A stretch of 48,505 bases of DNA from assembly GCA_013619125.1 (NCBI GenBank), contig JABXKS010000063.1, positions 1 through 48,505 on the forward strand, written 5' to 3'. Numbering within the stretch: position 1 is the first letter of the stretch; every line of letters begins with the position of its first letter. The DNA comes from Clostridiales bacterium (GTDB lineage Bacteria > Bacillota > Clostridia > Tissierellales > GPF-1). Of the stretch, positions 42,067 to 48,505 are shown one piece after another. Made by a program: the position numbers and the translations under genes. The notes below the pieces were generated by a model, which was given only the letters and a program-made list of their open reading frames with translations, did not search any database and was not told where the DNA came from.

Positions 42067-43803
42067 TTGATAAAACGGTTTATTCAATACTATCGGCCAC
42101 ACTGGAGATTATTTTCTTTGGATCTTTTGTGTGCCTTTTTAATGTCTATCATTGACTTGTTGTTTCCGGTTTTAACGCGGCACGCAATGAATACCTTGAT
42201 TCCGCAAGGACAGATCCAACGACTGATGGTCTTTGGCGTTGTGATGTTGATCTTGTACTTGATACGGGCTGGATTTGAGTATTTTGTGGAATGCTATGGA
42301 CATGTGCTTGGGGTTCGCATGGAATATGATATGCGAAAGAATCTGTTTGCGCATCTGCAATCACTGTCCTTCCGATTTTATGATAAAAACCGAACGGGGC
42401 ATTTGATGTCTCGCATTGTCAATGATTTGCGGGATATTACAGAATTGGCTCATCATGGTCCCGAGGATTTATTTATCTCTTTAGTGATGATTATTGGATC
42501 TTTTCTTGTCTTGGTTCAAATTGAATGGCGATTGGCGGTTGTAACCTATGGTTTTTTACCCTTTATTATTTTGTACGCCATCAAGATGCGCTCAAAATTG
42601 GCTTACAATTTTAAAGAAGTAAAAAGGAAGATTGCAGACGTCAATGCCCAGGTGGAAAATTCGATCTCCGGCATCCGCGTGGTTCATTCCTTTACCAATG
42701 AAGCCTATGAGATTGAAAAATTCGAGAGTGGAAACAATTTGTTTCGCATATCAAGAGAGAATGCTTTTAAGACCATGGCGCAATTGATGACTGGAATTCG
42801 CACCATGTTGAATGTGTTGAATTTGACTGTTTTGCTCTATGGAGGATGGTTGGTTTACTCGGGAGCCATTACAATGGGCGATCTATTGGCGTTTCTCCTG
42901 TATATTGGACTGTTCTTGCAGCCAGTAAGGCGGTTGATGAATTTCACACAGCAGTATGAGCAGGGAATGGCTGGATTTGGCCGTTTTTGCGAGATTATGG
43001 ATGTGCGGCCAGAGATTGAAAATCGAATTGATGCAAAAGTGGTTGAAGAGGTACGTGGAGAAATACGGTTTGAGGATGTTGATTTTTCTTATGAAGAGGA
43101 AGAATCAATTTTAAGGAAAATATCTTTCACTATTCCGGCTGGGAAAACGACAGCGTTGGTGGGACCTTCCGGGGGAGGGAAAACGACGATTTGTCAGTTG
43201 ATCCCTCGATTTTATGAAGTAACTGGCGGAAGTGTACGTCTCGATGGCACAGACATACGAGATTTACGCCTGGAAAGTTTGCGTAAGCATATCGGCATTG
43301 TACAGCAAGATGTCTTTCTGTTCGCCGGTACGATTGCTGAAAATATTACCTATGGACGAGGGGAAGCGACAGAAGAAGAAATGATGGAGGCGGCCAAACA
43401 AGCTGAGATCCATGATTTCATTGTCAGCCTTCCCGCGGGATATAAAACAGAAATTGGTGAACGGGGCATTCGCCTATCGGGTGGCCAGAAACAACGTTTG
43501 TCTATTGCAAGAGTTTTTCTGAAAAATCCGCCGATTTTGATTTTGGATGAAGCGACATCGGCGCTTGATAATGAGACCGAAGTCAAGATCCAAGCTTCCT
43601 TGGAGAAATTGTCCAAGGGGAGAACGACCCTCGTGATTGCGCATCGTCTATCAACGATTCGATCGGCCGACCAAATTTTGGTTGTTTCCGATGTTGGAAT
43701 CGAAGAATCCGGAACCCATGAAGACTTGTTGGCGAAAGCAGGGGTATACGAGCATCTTTATAAGATGCAGTTCCTAGGATTGGAAAAGCAAGGCGATCGT
43801 TAG
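42067..43803 (+). CDS. ABC exporter half-transporter (TM domain fused to ATPase)
   Basis: A 578-residue type IV ABC protein: six helices (about 15-300) and a C-terminal ATPase with GPSGGGKTT (about 366-374), LSGGQKQRLS (about 469), ILILDEATSALD and the switch IAHRLSTI. Close in layout to lipid or multidrug exporters of the MsbA/BmrA type; works as a dimer, substrate unknown. I take TTG at 42067 as start because GGGGGTGAG lies immediately upstream; the GTG at 42052 in the same frame lies in that purine stretch. Single gene with no partner half. Confidence 0.9.
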   Translation: MIKRFIQYYRPHWRLFSLDLLCAFLMSIIDLLFPVLTRHAMNTLIPQGQIQRLMVFGVVMLILYLIRAGFEYFVECYGHVLGVRMEYDMRKNLFAHLQSLSFRFYDKNRTGHLMSRIVNDLRDITELAHHGPEDLFISLVMIIGSFLVLVQIEWRLAVVTYGFLPFIILYAIKMRSKLAYNFKEVKRKIADVNAQVENSISGIRVVHSFTNEAYEIEKFESGNNLFRISRENAFKTMAQLMTGIRTMLNVLNLTVLLYGGWLVYSGAITMGDLLAFLLYIGLFLQPVRRLMNFTQQYEQGMAGFGRFCEIMDVRPEIENRIDAKVVEEVRGEIRFEDVDFSYEEEESILRKISFTIPAGKTTALVGPSGGGKTTICQLIPRFYEVTGGSVRLDGTDIRDLRLESLRKHIGIVQQDVFLFAGTIAENITYGRGEATEEEMMEAAKQAEIHDFIVSLPAGYKTEIGERGIRLSGGQKQRLSIARVFLKNPPILILDEATSALDNETEVKIQASLEKLSKGRTTLVIAHRLSTIRSADQILVVSDVGIEESGTHEDLLAKAGVYEHLYKMQFLGLEKQGDR

Positions 43804-43821
43804 ATCTCCTTGCTTTTTTTT
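43785..43821 (+). terminator. terminator shared by the ABC exporter and the opposing Cys-rich gene
   Basis: AAAGCAAGG / CCTTGCTTT (43785-43793 with 43808-43816) with inner GATC pairing in the loop, followed by T on the plus strand. It covers the stop codons of both convergent genes. Confidence 0.85.
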
Positions 43822-44066
43822 ACGCCTTCGTATAGGACTTTCAATTTCGTTAAAACGGGTTGATAGTTATCCTTATGGTGGGGAAAGGTACAGTTTTGGC
43901 AGCTCTTTATCCCCGATTCCAACCAGGTTGGATTGCCTCCGCATTCATCGCCCAAGGCATAGAGAGGACAATAGCAAAACAGGCAATTGAATTCCTCAAT
44001 TGGGACATGTTCGTGGCAAGGGAAGTATTCACAGTCTTTGTGTTGAAAAAACGAATATTTGGACAT
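43800..44066 (-). CDS. cysteine-rich small domain protein
   Basis: An 88-residue protein with eight cysteines (12, 17, 28, 31, 33, 42, 56, 59) and several histidines. The layout YSFFQHKDCEYFPCHE...NCLFCYCPLY...CQNCTFPHHKDNY matches the 'cysteine-rich small domain' family (PF04071), which is found in many anaerobes, sometimes near cobalamin-salvage genes. It probably binds zinc or an iron-sulfur cluster. AAGGAGGA precedes the ATG at 44066. It converges on the ABC exporter gene. Function unknown. Confidence 0.88.
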   Translation of the reverse strand: MSKYSFFQHKDCEYFPCHEHVPIEEFNCLFCYCPLYALGDECGGNPTWLESGIKSCQNCTFPHHKDNYQPVLTKLKVLYEGVKKSKEI

Positions 44067-44089
44067 TTCAGTCCTCCTTCATGAAATGG

Positions 44090-44118
44090 TTGTGCTCTGG
44101 CATGAAAAAAAGTAAAAT
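44090..44118 (+). promoter_or_regulatory. promoter giving a possibly leaderless PAP2 mRNA
   Basis: TTGTGC (44090-44095), 17-base spacer, TAAAAT (44113-44118). The expected start point coincides with the ATG at 44125. Confidence 0.5.
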
Positions 44119-44124
44119 GAAAGA

Positions 44125-44646
44125 ATGAAGAGTTTATGCGAGTTTTGGATAAAAATTGATCATCGAACAGATCAAATCATGCAGTCTCAACGTCTTTCTA
44201 CTAGTTTACCGTTCTTTCAATTGATCAGCAAGGAATTCAGCCTGTTTCTTTCTCTCTTGATTCCCTTGGTGGGATGGGTGCTTCTTCGAGAACGCATTTG
44301 GCTTGTTGCCTTGGTCGCAGGAACAATCGCTTATATGTCAGCGAAATGGGTGAAGGGCTTGGTTGGTCGTGCGCGACCTCAGGAAGCAACAAGGACAACT
44401 TTTCGCATTGATCAGGAGTCCAGTAGCTTTCCATCACGTCATGTTGCCGTATTAACGTCTGAATGCATGGTCTTAATTCTCAATCAGTCGGAGTGGGCGA
44501 TTCTCTGGATGATCGCAACCTTTTTGGTAGCAGTCTCGCGAATTATCTTGCGGGAGCATTATATATCGGATATTTTTGCGGGGATCAGCCTGGGTATTCT
44601 AGCCGGCTTAACCGTTGAGTTAATTAAAGGAGTTTTGACAGCATGA
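44125..44646 (+). CDS. PAP2-family membrane phosphatase
   Basis: A 173-residue membrane phosphatase. The three PAP2 motifs are KWVKGLVGRARP, SFPSRHVAVL (SRH in place of the common SGH, seen in other bacteria) and SRIILREHYISD. Such enzymes dephosphorylate undecaprenyl diphosphate or phosphatidyl-glycerol phosphate. No ribosome binding site is visible before ATG 44125. It overlaps the flippase gene (ATGA), which suggests the pair handles a lipid-linked wall precursor. Confidence 0.87.
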   Translation: MKSLCEFWIKIDHRTDQIMQSQRLSTSLPFFQLISKEFSLFLSLLIPLVGWVLLRERIWLVALVAGTIAYMSAKWVKGLVGRARPQEATRTTFRIDQESSSFPSRHVAVLTSECMVLILNQSEWAILWMIATFLVAVSRIILREHYISDIFAGISLGILAGLTVELIKGVLTA

Positions 44647-46157
44647 GTGAAAGAACATTTTTAAAAGGTGCTTTATTTTTATCCCTAGCTGGGATTTTTT
44701 CAAAGATTATGGGTTTGATTCTCAAAATGCGGCTCAGTGTAATTCTGGGTCCTGAAGGCTCGGGAATCTTCAGCTACCCGCAGCAATTTTATGTATTGAT
44801 GATTGCTGTCTCCGCCACTGGTTTTGCTTCTTCCATCTCAAAATTGGTTGCAGAAAAACGCTCGGTTGGGAAGATGAGGGAAGCCCATCGAGTATTTCAT
44901 GTTTCTTTGGTAGTAATGCTGGTACTCAGCGCTACTATTACCTTATTGATGCTTCTATTTACCCCGGTTGCCATGAAGATATGGGGCGAATCGGTTTATT
45001 ACGCATATATTGCCGTAGCGGTGGGGCCAATTTTCGTATCGATTATGACCTCCTTTCGCGGCTATTTCCAGGGCATGCAATTGATGCAGGCTACCTCTGT
45101 TTCACAGGTTTTTGAATCGGCAGGCCGCCTTGTATTCGGTCTTGGATTGGCTGCCTTTTTCGCTGGTTCCAGTGTAGCGAAAGCAGCAGGCGGTGCGTCC
45201 TTTGGCGCGGCAGCCGGAGGTGTAATCGGTTTTGGCGTTATTGTCCTTTATTATCTGCGGAACCGCGGAGGGATTATGAATGACCTTGAAGCAGATCATC
45301 ATCCCCAGGACAAAACTTCGTGGGAATTGGCGAAGGAATTGATTGCATTCACACTCCCCATTACCATCAATTCTGTTATCGTGCCTTTGATGCCCTTGTT
45401 CGATTCCCTATTGATCAAGCCGCGTGCAATCGCGGGGGGATACTCCCCGGAAATGGTTGATCGTATGTATGCTTGGTTGAGCAGCGCGGTTACGGTTAAC
45501 GGACTACCGCTTACATTCACCCTCGCGTTGGCAGTGAGTTTGATCCCCGCTATTTCTAAGGCGGTGGCGAAAAACGATATGTCGGAAGCAAATCGAAAAA
45601 TCAATCTGAGCTTGCGTTTGGGCTTTTTGATTGGATTTCCTTGCTTCGTGGGGTTCTTGGTGATCCCGGAAGAGATCATGGTCTTGTTGTTTCCTACTTT
45701 TGCAGGTAGCGGATACGTCTTGCAGGCCTATGCAGTGTGTTTGATATTTATGATCGTATCTCAATTGATGAGCTATTCCCTTCAAGGGATCGGACGTCCA
45801 AGGATCGCGACAAAGAATCTGATGATCGGATCTGCGATCAAACTTATTCTCAGTTATTTCTTGATTGCGTGGGAGCCTGCCGTGGGTGCAAGTATCGCAA
45901 CCTTGGCTGCTTATCTGTTCATTTCCACCATGAATTTTCGGGCCGTTAAACAATATACGCAGATTCGGTTTGACAAGCGGATTCTATATGCGCCTTTGAC
46001 CGCTTCCGTCGTGATGGGAATCGGAACCTATGTTGTCAATCGAGTCTTCAGCAACACCTTGCTTTCCATTGGAACGGCTGCTGTCATCTATTTCATCGGA
46101 GTCGTTGTTTTTGGAGGGATTCGGAAAGATGAAATCCGTGAAATGATCGGTCGCTAA
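44643..46157 (+). CDS. MOP-superfamily lipid-linked oligosaccharide flippase (SpoVB/MurJ-like)
   Basis: A 504-residue protein with about 14 helices. The N-terminal LSLAGIFSKIMGLILKMRLSVILGPEGSGIFSYPQQFY is characteristic of the SpoVB/YtgP branch of polysaccharide transporters, which move lipid II or related undecaprenyl-linked units to the outer face. It is translationally coupled to the PAP2 phosphatase. Whether it is the sporulation protein SpoVB or the vegetative flippase cannot be decided here. No distinct terminator follows. Confidence 0.9.
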   Translation: MSERTFLKGALFLSLAGIFSKIMGLILKMRLSVILGPEGSGIFSYPQQFYVLMIAVSATGFASSISKLVAEKRSVGKMREAHRVFHVSLVVMLVLSATITLLMLLFTPVAMKIWGESVYYAYIAVAVGPIFVSIMTSFRGYFQGMQLMQATSVSQVFESAGRLVFGLGLAAFFAGSSVAKAAGGASFGAAAGGVIGFGVIVLYYLRNRGGIMNDLEADHHPQDKTSWELAKELIAFTLPITINSVIVPLMPLFDSLLIKPRAIAGGYSPEMVDRMYAWLSSAVTVNGLPLTFTLALAVSLIPAISKAVAKNDMSEANRKINLSLRLGFLIGFPCFVGFLVIPEEIMVLLFPTFAGSGYVLQAYAVCLIFMIVSQLMSYSLQGIGRPRIATKNLMIGSAIKLILSYFLIAWEPAVGASIATLAAYLFISTMNFRAVKQYTQIRFDKRILYAPLTASVVMGIGTYVVNRVFSNTLLSIGTAAVIYFIGVVVFGGIRKDEIREMIGR

Positions 46158-46161
46158 CGCT

Positions 46162-46189
46162 TTGCAATTTACGAGAAAAATGATAAAAT
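46162..46189 (+). promoter_or_regulatory. promoter of the small membrane protein and ybjQ-family genes
   Basis: TTGCAA (46162-46167), 16-base spacer, extended -10 TGA-TAAAAT (46181-46189). Confidence 0.65.
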
Positions 46190-46207
46190 TAAGGCGGAGG
46201 TGGTGAA

Positions 46208-46414
46208 ATGAAACAATTTCTTGCCATCGGATTGGCAATTGTTTATGCTATTTTTGTTATAGTGGTATTGTTTTGGGGAGATCCAACAGATGCTTTGGTT
46301 CTGGGTTTTATGCGCGGGATGGGAGTTGTTGTTGTCTTATTGTTGGGACTTCTGATTTTTGAACGTATTCAGGATCGCAGAGAGGAGAATGACGATGATC
46401 ATCGTAAATACTGA
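46208..46414 (+). CDS. small two-helix membrane protein
   Basis: A 68-residue protein with two hydrophobic segments (about 4-23 and 34-51) joined by a short WGDPTDALV loop, ending in a strongly charged tail (RIQDRREENDDDHRKY). GGAGGTG precedes the ATG. It overlaps the YbjQ-family gene by 20 bases, so it is likely its membrane partner. No family recognised. Confidence 0.8.
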   Translation: MKQFLAIGLAIVYAIFVIVVLFWGDPTDALVLGFMRGMGVVVVLLLGLLIFERIQDRREENDDDHRKY

Positions 46415-46709
46415 AACCATACATGGAAAAGAAATTACAGAGACTTTGGGTCTTGTTCGTGGAAGCACAATTCGAGCCAAACACATTGGGAAAGATTTGA
46501 TGTCAGGGCTTCGACAAATTGTAGGCGGCGAGATGAAAGAGTACTCTGAGATGTTGACAGAAGCACGTCAATTTGCAACCTTGCAAATGGTGGAAGAGGC
46601 AAACGCTCTGGGAGCGGATGCGATTGTAAATGTACGATATACGACATCTGCGGTTATGCAAGGTGCCGCTGAAATTTTAGCATATGGAACGGCAGTTAAG
46701 TTGAAATAA
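46395..46709 (+). CDS. YbjQ/UPF0145-family protein
   Basis: A 104-residue protein of the YbjQ (UPF0145) family, which forms ring-shaped oligomers of unknown function. Typical phrases are GKEITETLGLVRGSTIRAKH near the N-terminus and ADAIVNVRYTTSAVMQGAAEI. The start at 46395 is placed 7 bases after GAGGAG; the ATG at 46389 would be too close to it. Some family members carry membrane segments in the same chain; here the preceding small membrane protein could provide them. Confidence 0.88.
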   Translation: MIIVNTETIHGKEITETLGLVRGSTIRAKHIGKDLMSGLRQIVGGEMKEYSEMLTEARQFATLQMVEEANALGADAIVNVRYTTSAVMQGAAEILAYGTAVKLK

Positions 46710-46730
46710 GCGGAGGAAACTCCGCTTTTT
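46708..46730 (+). terminator. terminator after the ybjQ-family gene
   Basis: AAGCGGAG / CTCCGCTT with a GAAA loop, then T. Confidence 0.88.
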
Positions 46731-46752
46731 GATTTGTAACGGGAGGATTTGG

Positions 46753-47637
46753 ATGAAAGTATTATTGGGAAAACCAGTAGCAGATGCGATTTATAATAAA
46801 GCGAAAGCGAGAGTTTCTTTACTTCGGGAATACGGATATGTTCCACGGGTTGCAATGGTGCAAATTGGTGCGGCTTCGGATGACACCTATTACAAACAGA
46901 GTTTAGTGCGCCAATGCGAAAAAATTGGAATTCAAGCGGATGACGTCTCCTTGCCCAAATCTATCACAGAAGAGGATTTGATCCATCAAATTCAATTATT
47001 TAATGAAAATCCGGAAATCCATGGCGTGATGATTTTTCGTCCCCTGCCTGACCATATTTCCAATGAAAAAATCAGCAGCTTTCTAGATCACTGCAAGGAT
47101 GTTGACTATATGAATCCTGATAATCTTGGGAAAATTATTATCGGAAAAAGCAAAGGTCGTTTACCCGGCACACCGGCGGCGGTGATGGAAATGCTGGATT
47201 TCTATGAGATTCCCTTGGAAGGACAGGAGGTGGTGATTGTCAATCGCTCACTTGTTGTGGGGAAACCCTTGGCGATGCTGCTCTTGGATCGAAATGCAAC
47301 GGTTACGGTTTGCCATTCCAAGACGAAGAATCTGACCGAAGTGATGAAACGCGCGGACATCGTTGTATCGGCTGTTGGAAGAGCTGAGTTGTTCACGTCT
47401 TCGTCTTTCGATACCCATAGCGTTGTCATTGATGTCGGAATCAACAGAAGAACGGATGGATCCATGTGCGGCGATGTTAAATATGCGGAGGTTGAAAATC
47501 GCATAGCCGCCATAACGCCAGTCCCCAGAGGGATTGGAGCAGTCACTTCAGCTGTGCTCTTAAGGAATGTTGTGTATTCTTGTCGTCAGCTCAGCGGACT
47601 AAGCATGGTTGCATCCTTTGAGGAAAGATGGGGGTAA
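46753..47637 (+). CDS. folD: divergent FolD-like methylene-THF dehydrogenase/cyclohydrolase
   Basis: A 294-residue folate enzyme of the FolD family, which oxidises 5,10-methylene-THF to methenyl-THF and hydrolyses it to 10-formyl-THF. The NADP-binding loop is VIVNRSLVVGKPLAMLL. Several hallmarks are altered: QLPLP is FRPLP, DVDGFHP is DVDYMNP, PCTP is PGTP and PGGVGPMT is PRGIGAVT. In the ASxxYVxxK segment the tyrosine remains (DDTYYKQSL) but the catalytic lysine position seems to be leucine. It therefore belongs to a divergent clostridial branch, possibly with only dehydrogenase activity. Start 46753 follows GGGAGG. Confidence 0.85.
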   Translation: MKVLLGKPVADAIYNKAKARVSLLREYGYVPRVAMVQIGAASDDTYYKQSLVRQCEKIGIQADDVSLPKSITEEDLIHQIQLFNENPEIHGVMIFRPLPDHISNEKISSFLDHCKDVDYMNPDNLGKIIIGKSKGRLPGTPAAVMEMLDFYEIPLEGQEVVIVNRSLVVGKPLAMLLLDRNATVTVCHSKTKNLTEVMKRADIVVSAVGRAELFTSSSFDTHSVVIDVGINRRTDGSMCGDVKYAEVENRIAAITPVPRGIGAVTSAVLLRNVVYSCRQLSGLSMVASFEERWG

Positions 47638-47642
47638 ATAAA

Positions 47643-48505
47643 ATGAACGGATTTTTAATTGGACATGCAGATGATCAGAATGCAAGAACGGGTTGTACGG
47701 TATTTCTCTGTCCAAAAGGCGCAATCGCCGGTGTTGATGTGCGTGGCGGTGCCCCGGGTACAAGAGAAACTGCGTTGTTGGATCCGCGCATGACGGTAGA
47801 ACGCGTTCATGGCGTTTTGCTATCGGGTGGAAGTGCCTTTGGTTTGGATGCAGCTTCGGGTGTGATGCAGTATCTGGAAGAGCAAGGGATTGGATTTGAT
47901 GTAGGCGTTGCGAGGGTGCCTATTGTTCCGGCTGCAGTTCTCTTTGATTTGGCTGTGGGGTCTAGTTTGGTTCGACCAAATGCAAATATGGGATATCAAG
48001 CGTGCGAAAATGCGAAAGCTGAAACCCCGAAGCAAGGGAATTTCGGTGCAGGAGCCGGTGCAACCGTAGGTAAGGAAAAAGGAATGAATTTTGCTATGAA
48101 GTCCGGATTCGGATTTTCGATGATACAAAAAGATGAATTGTTTGTCGCGGCAGGTATTGCAGTGAACAGTTTTGGAGAGATCTATTCCCCTACTGGGATC
48201 AGGATCGCAGGGGTACGAGTGCATACGGATGTGCAGCCGGATCAGCGTCCGTTTTTGGGCAGCAATACAACGATTGGTGTGATACTAACCAATGCCGTTG
48301 TAACGAAGGCACAAGCGAACAAATTGGCGTCTGTTGGACATAACGGATATGCAAGAACCATTCGACCATGCCATACGCCCTATGACGGAGATACCTTGTT
48401 TACCATGTCAACGGCACAAGTACCCGTTGATTTTTATCGCTTATGCAAATTGACTGAAGAGGTTGTGGCTTCAGCGGTAATCAATGCTGTCGAAGAGGCG
48501 GTTTC
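47643..48505 (+). CDS. P1/S58-family (DmpA-like) aminopeptidase, 3' end cut by window
   Basis: The reading frame is open from ATG 47643 to the window end (287 codons), so the C-terminus is missing. It matches the DmpA/P1 (S58) family of self-cleaving N-terminal nucleophile peptidases: RGGAPGTRETALLDP, GVLLSGGSAFGLDAASGV, GNFGAGAGATVGK and the cleavage site SNTTIGVILTN. By comparison with DmpA, cleavage would fall before Thr209, which becomes the nucleophile. In place of the more usual GAGTGATVGK this protein has GAGAGATVGK. It starts 5 bases after folD and probably shares its message; a weak AAGATGGGGG lies upstream. Substrate unknown. Confidence 0.9.
   Translation, partial: MNGFLIGHADDQNARTGCTVFLCPKGAIAGVDVRGGAPGTRETALLDPRMTVERVHGVLLSGGSAFGLDAASGVMQYLEEQGIGFDVGVARVPIVPAAVLFDLAVGSSLVRPNANMGYQACENAKAETPKQGNFGAGAGATVGKEKGMNFAMKSGFGFSMIQKDELFVAAGIAVNSFGEIYSPTGIRIAGVRVHTDVQPDQRPFLGSNTTIGVILTNAVVTKAQANKLASVGHNGYARTIRPCHTPYDGDTLFTMSTAQVPVDFYRLCKLTEEVVASAVINAVEEAV

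Noticed and set aside
1-48505. CRISPR array, prophage or complete insertion sequence
   Set aside because: No regularly spaced repeats, transposase, integrase or phage structural genes were found in reading the window.

Overview
The window reads as one contig from a moderately AT-rich Firmicute of the class Clostridia, probably a fermentative anaerobe. Supporting evidence: strong AGGAGG ribosome binding sites, TTGACA/TATAAT promoters, many U-tract terminators, two T-box leaders, a GlgC/GlgD pair, a giant 2-hydroxyacyl-CoA-dehydratase-type activase, iron-sulfur serine dehydratase, rubredoxin, and glutamine synthetase next to an ANTAR regulator. The first ~500 bases are different: a partial tRNA (Arg-like) and a cytochrome c5-like membrane leader of gammaproteobacterial style run in frame into a decapitated clostridial binding protein. 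This is most likely a chimeric assembly join.

Layout. 0.3-2.9 kb: iron/cobalamin-type ABC importer. 3.0-5.2 kb: undecaprenyl-diphosphatase, a Cys-motif membrane protein, cytidine deaminase. 5.4-7.6 kb: TetR regulator, duplicated DUF1576-type membrane protein and a small partner. 7.7-9.4 kb: coiled-coil lipoprotein, rubredoxin, TraX-like protein. 9.4-10.3 kb: a T-box leader followed by two tandem 37-codon genes for nearly identical peptides; this is the most unusual locus here. 10.3-16.6 kb: MBL hydrolase, GNAT remnant, TVP38/DedA-like protein, trmB, serine dehydratase, YihY, acylphosphatase, DUF4349 lipoprotein. 16.7-21 kb: 1413-residue CoA-enzyme activase. 21-30.7 kb: six-gene overlapping glycogen operon (glgB-glgP-glgC-glgD-glgA-GH13). 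30.7-36.2 kb: PHP phosphatase, phosphoglucomutase, T-box-controlled thrS, rsmE. 36.2-40 kb: UvrD-like helicase and a zinc-type ABC pair. 40-42 kb: glnA with an attenuator leader and the ANTAR regulator. 42-48.5 kb: ABC exporter, Cys-rich small protein, PAP2 phosphatase with flippase, YbjQ family protein, divergent FolD and a truncated S58/P1 peptidase.

How the genes work together. The glycogen block makes ADP-glucose (GlgC/D), polymerises it (GlgA), branches it (GlgB) and mobilises it (GlgP, GH13); the phosphoglucomutase just downstream links glucose-1-P to glycolysis. ThrS and the tandem peptides are each predicted to be induced by an uncharged tRNA. The threonine specifier is clear for thrS; leucine (CTC) is the best reading for the peptide leader. 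The glnA leader carries a hairpin of the form bound by ANTAR proteins, and an ANTAR protein gene follows glnA, so this looks like a self-contained nitrogen-control antitermination unit. No CRISPR array, complete insertion sequence, prophage or rRNA gene was seen.
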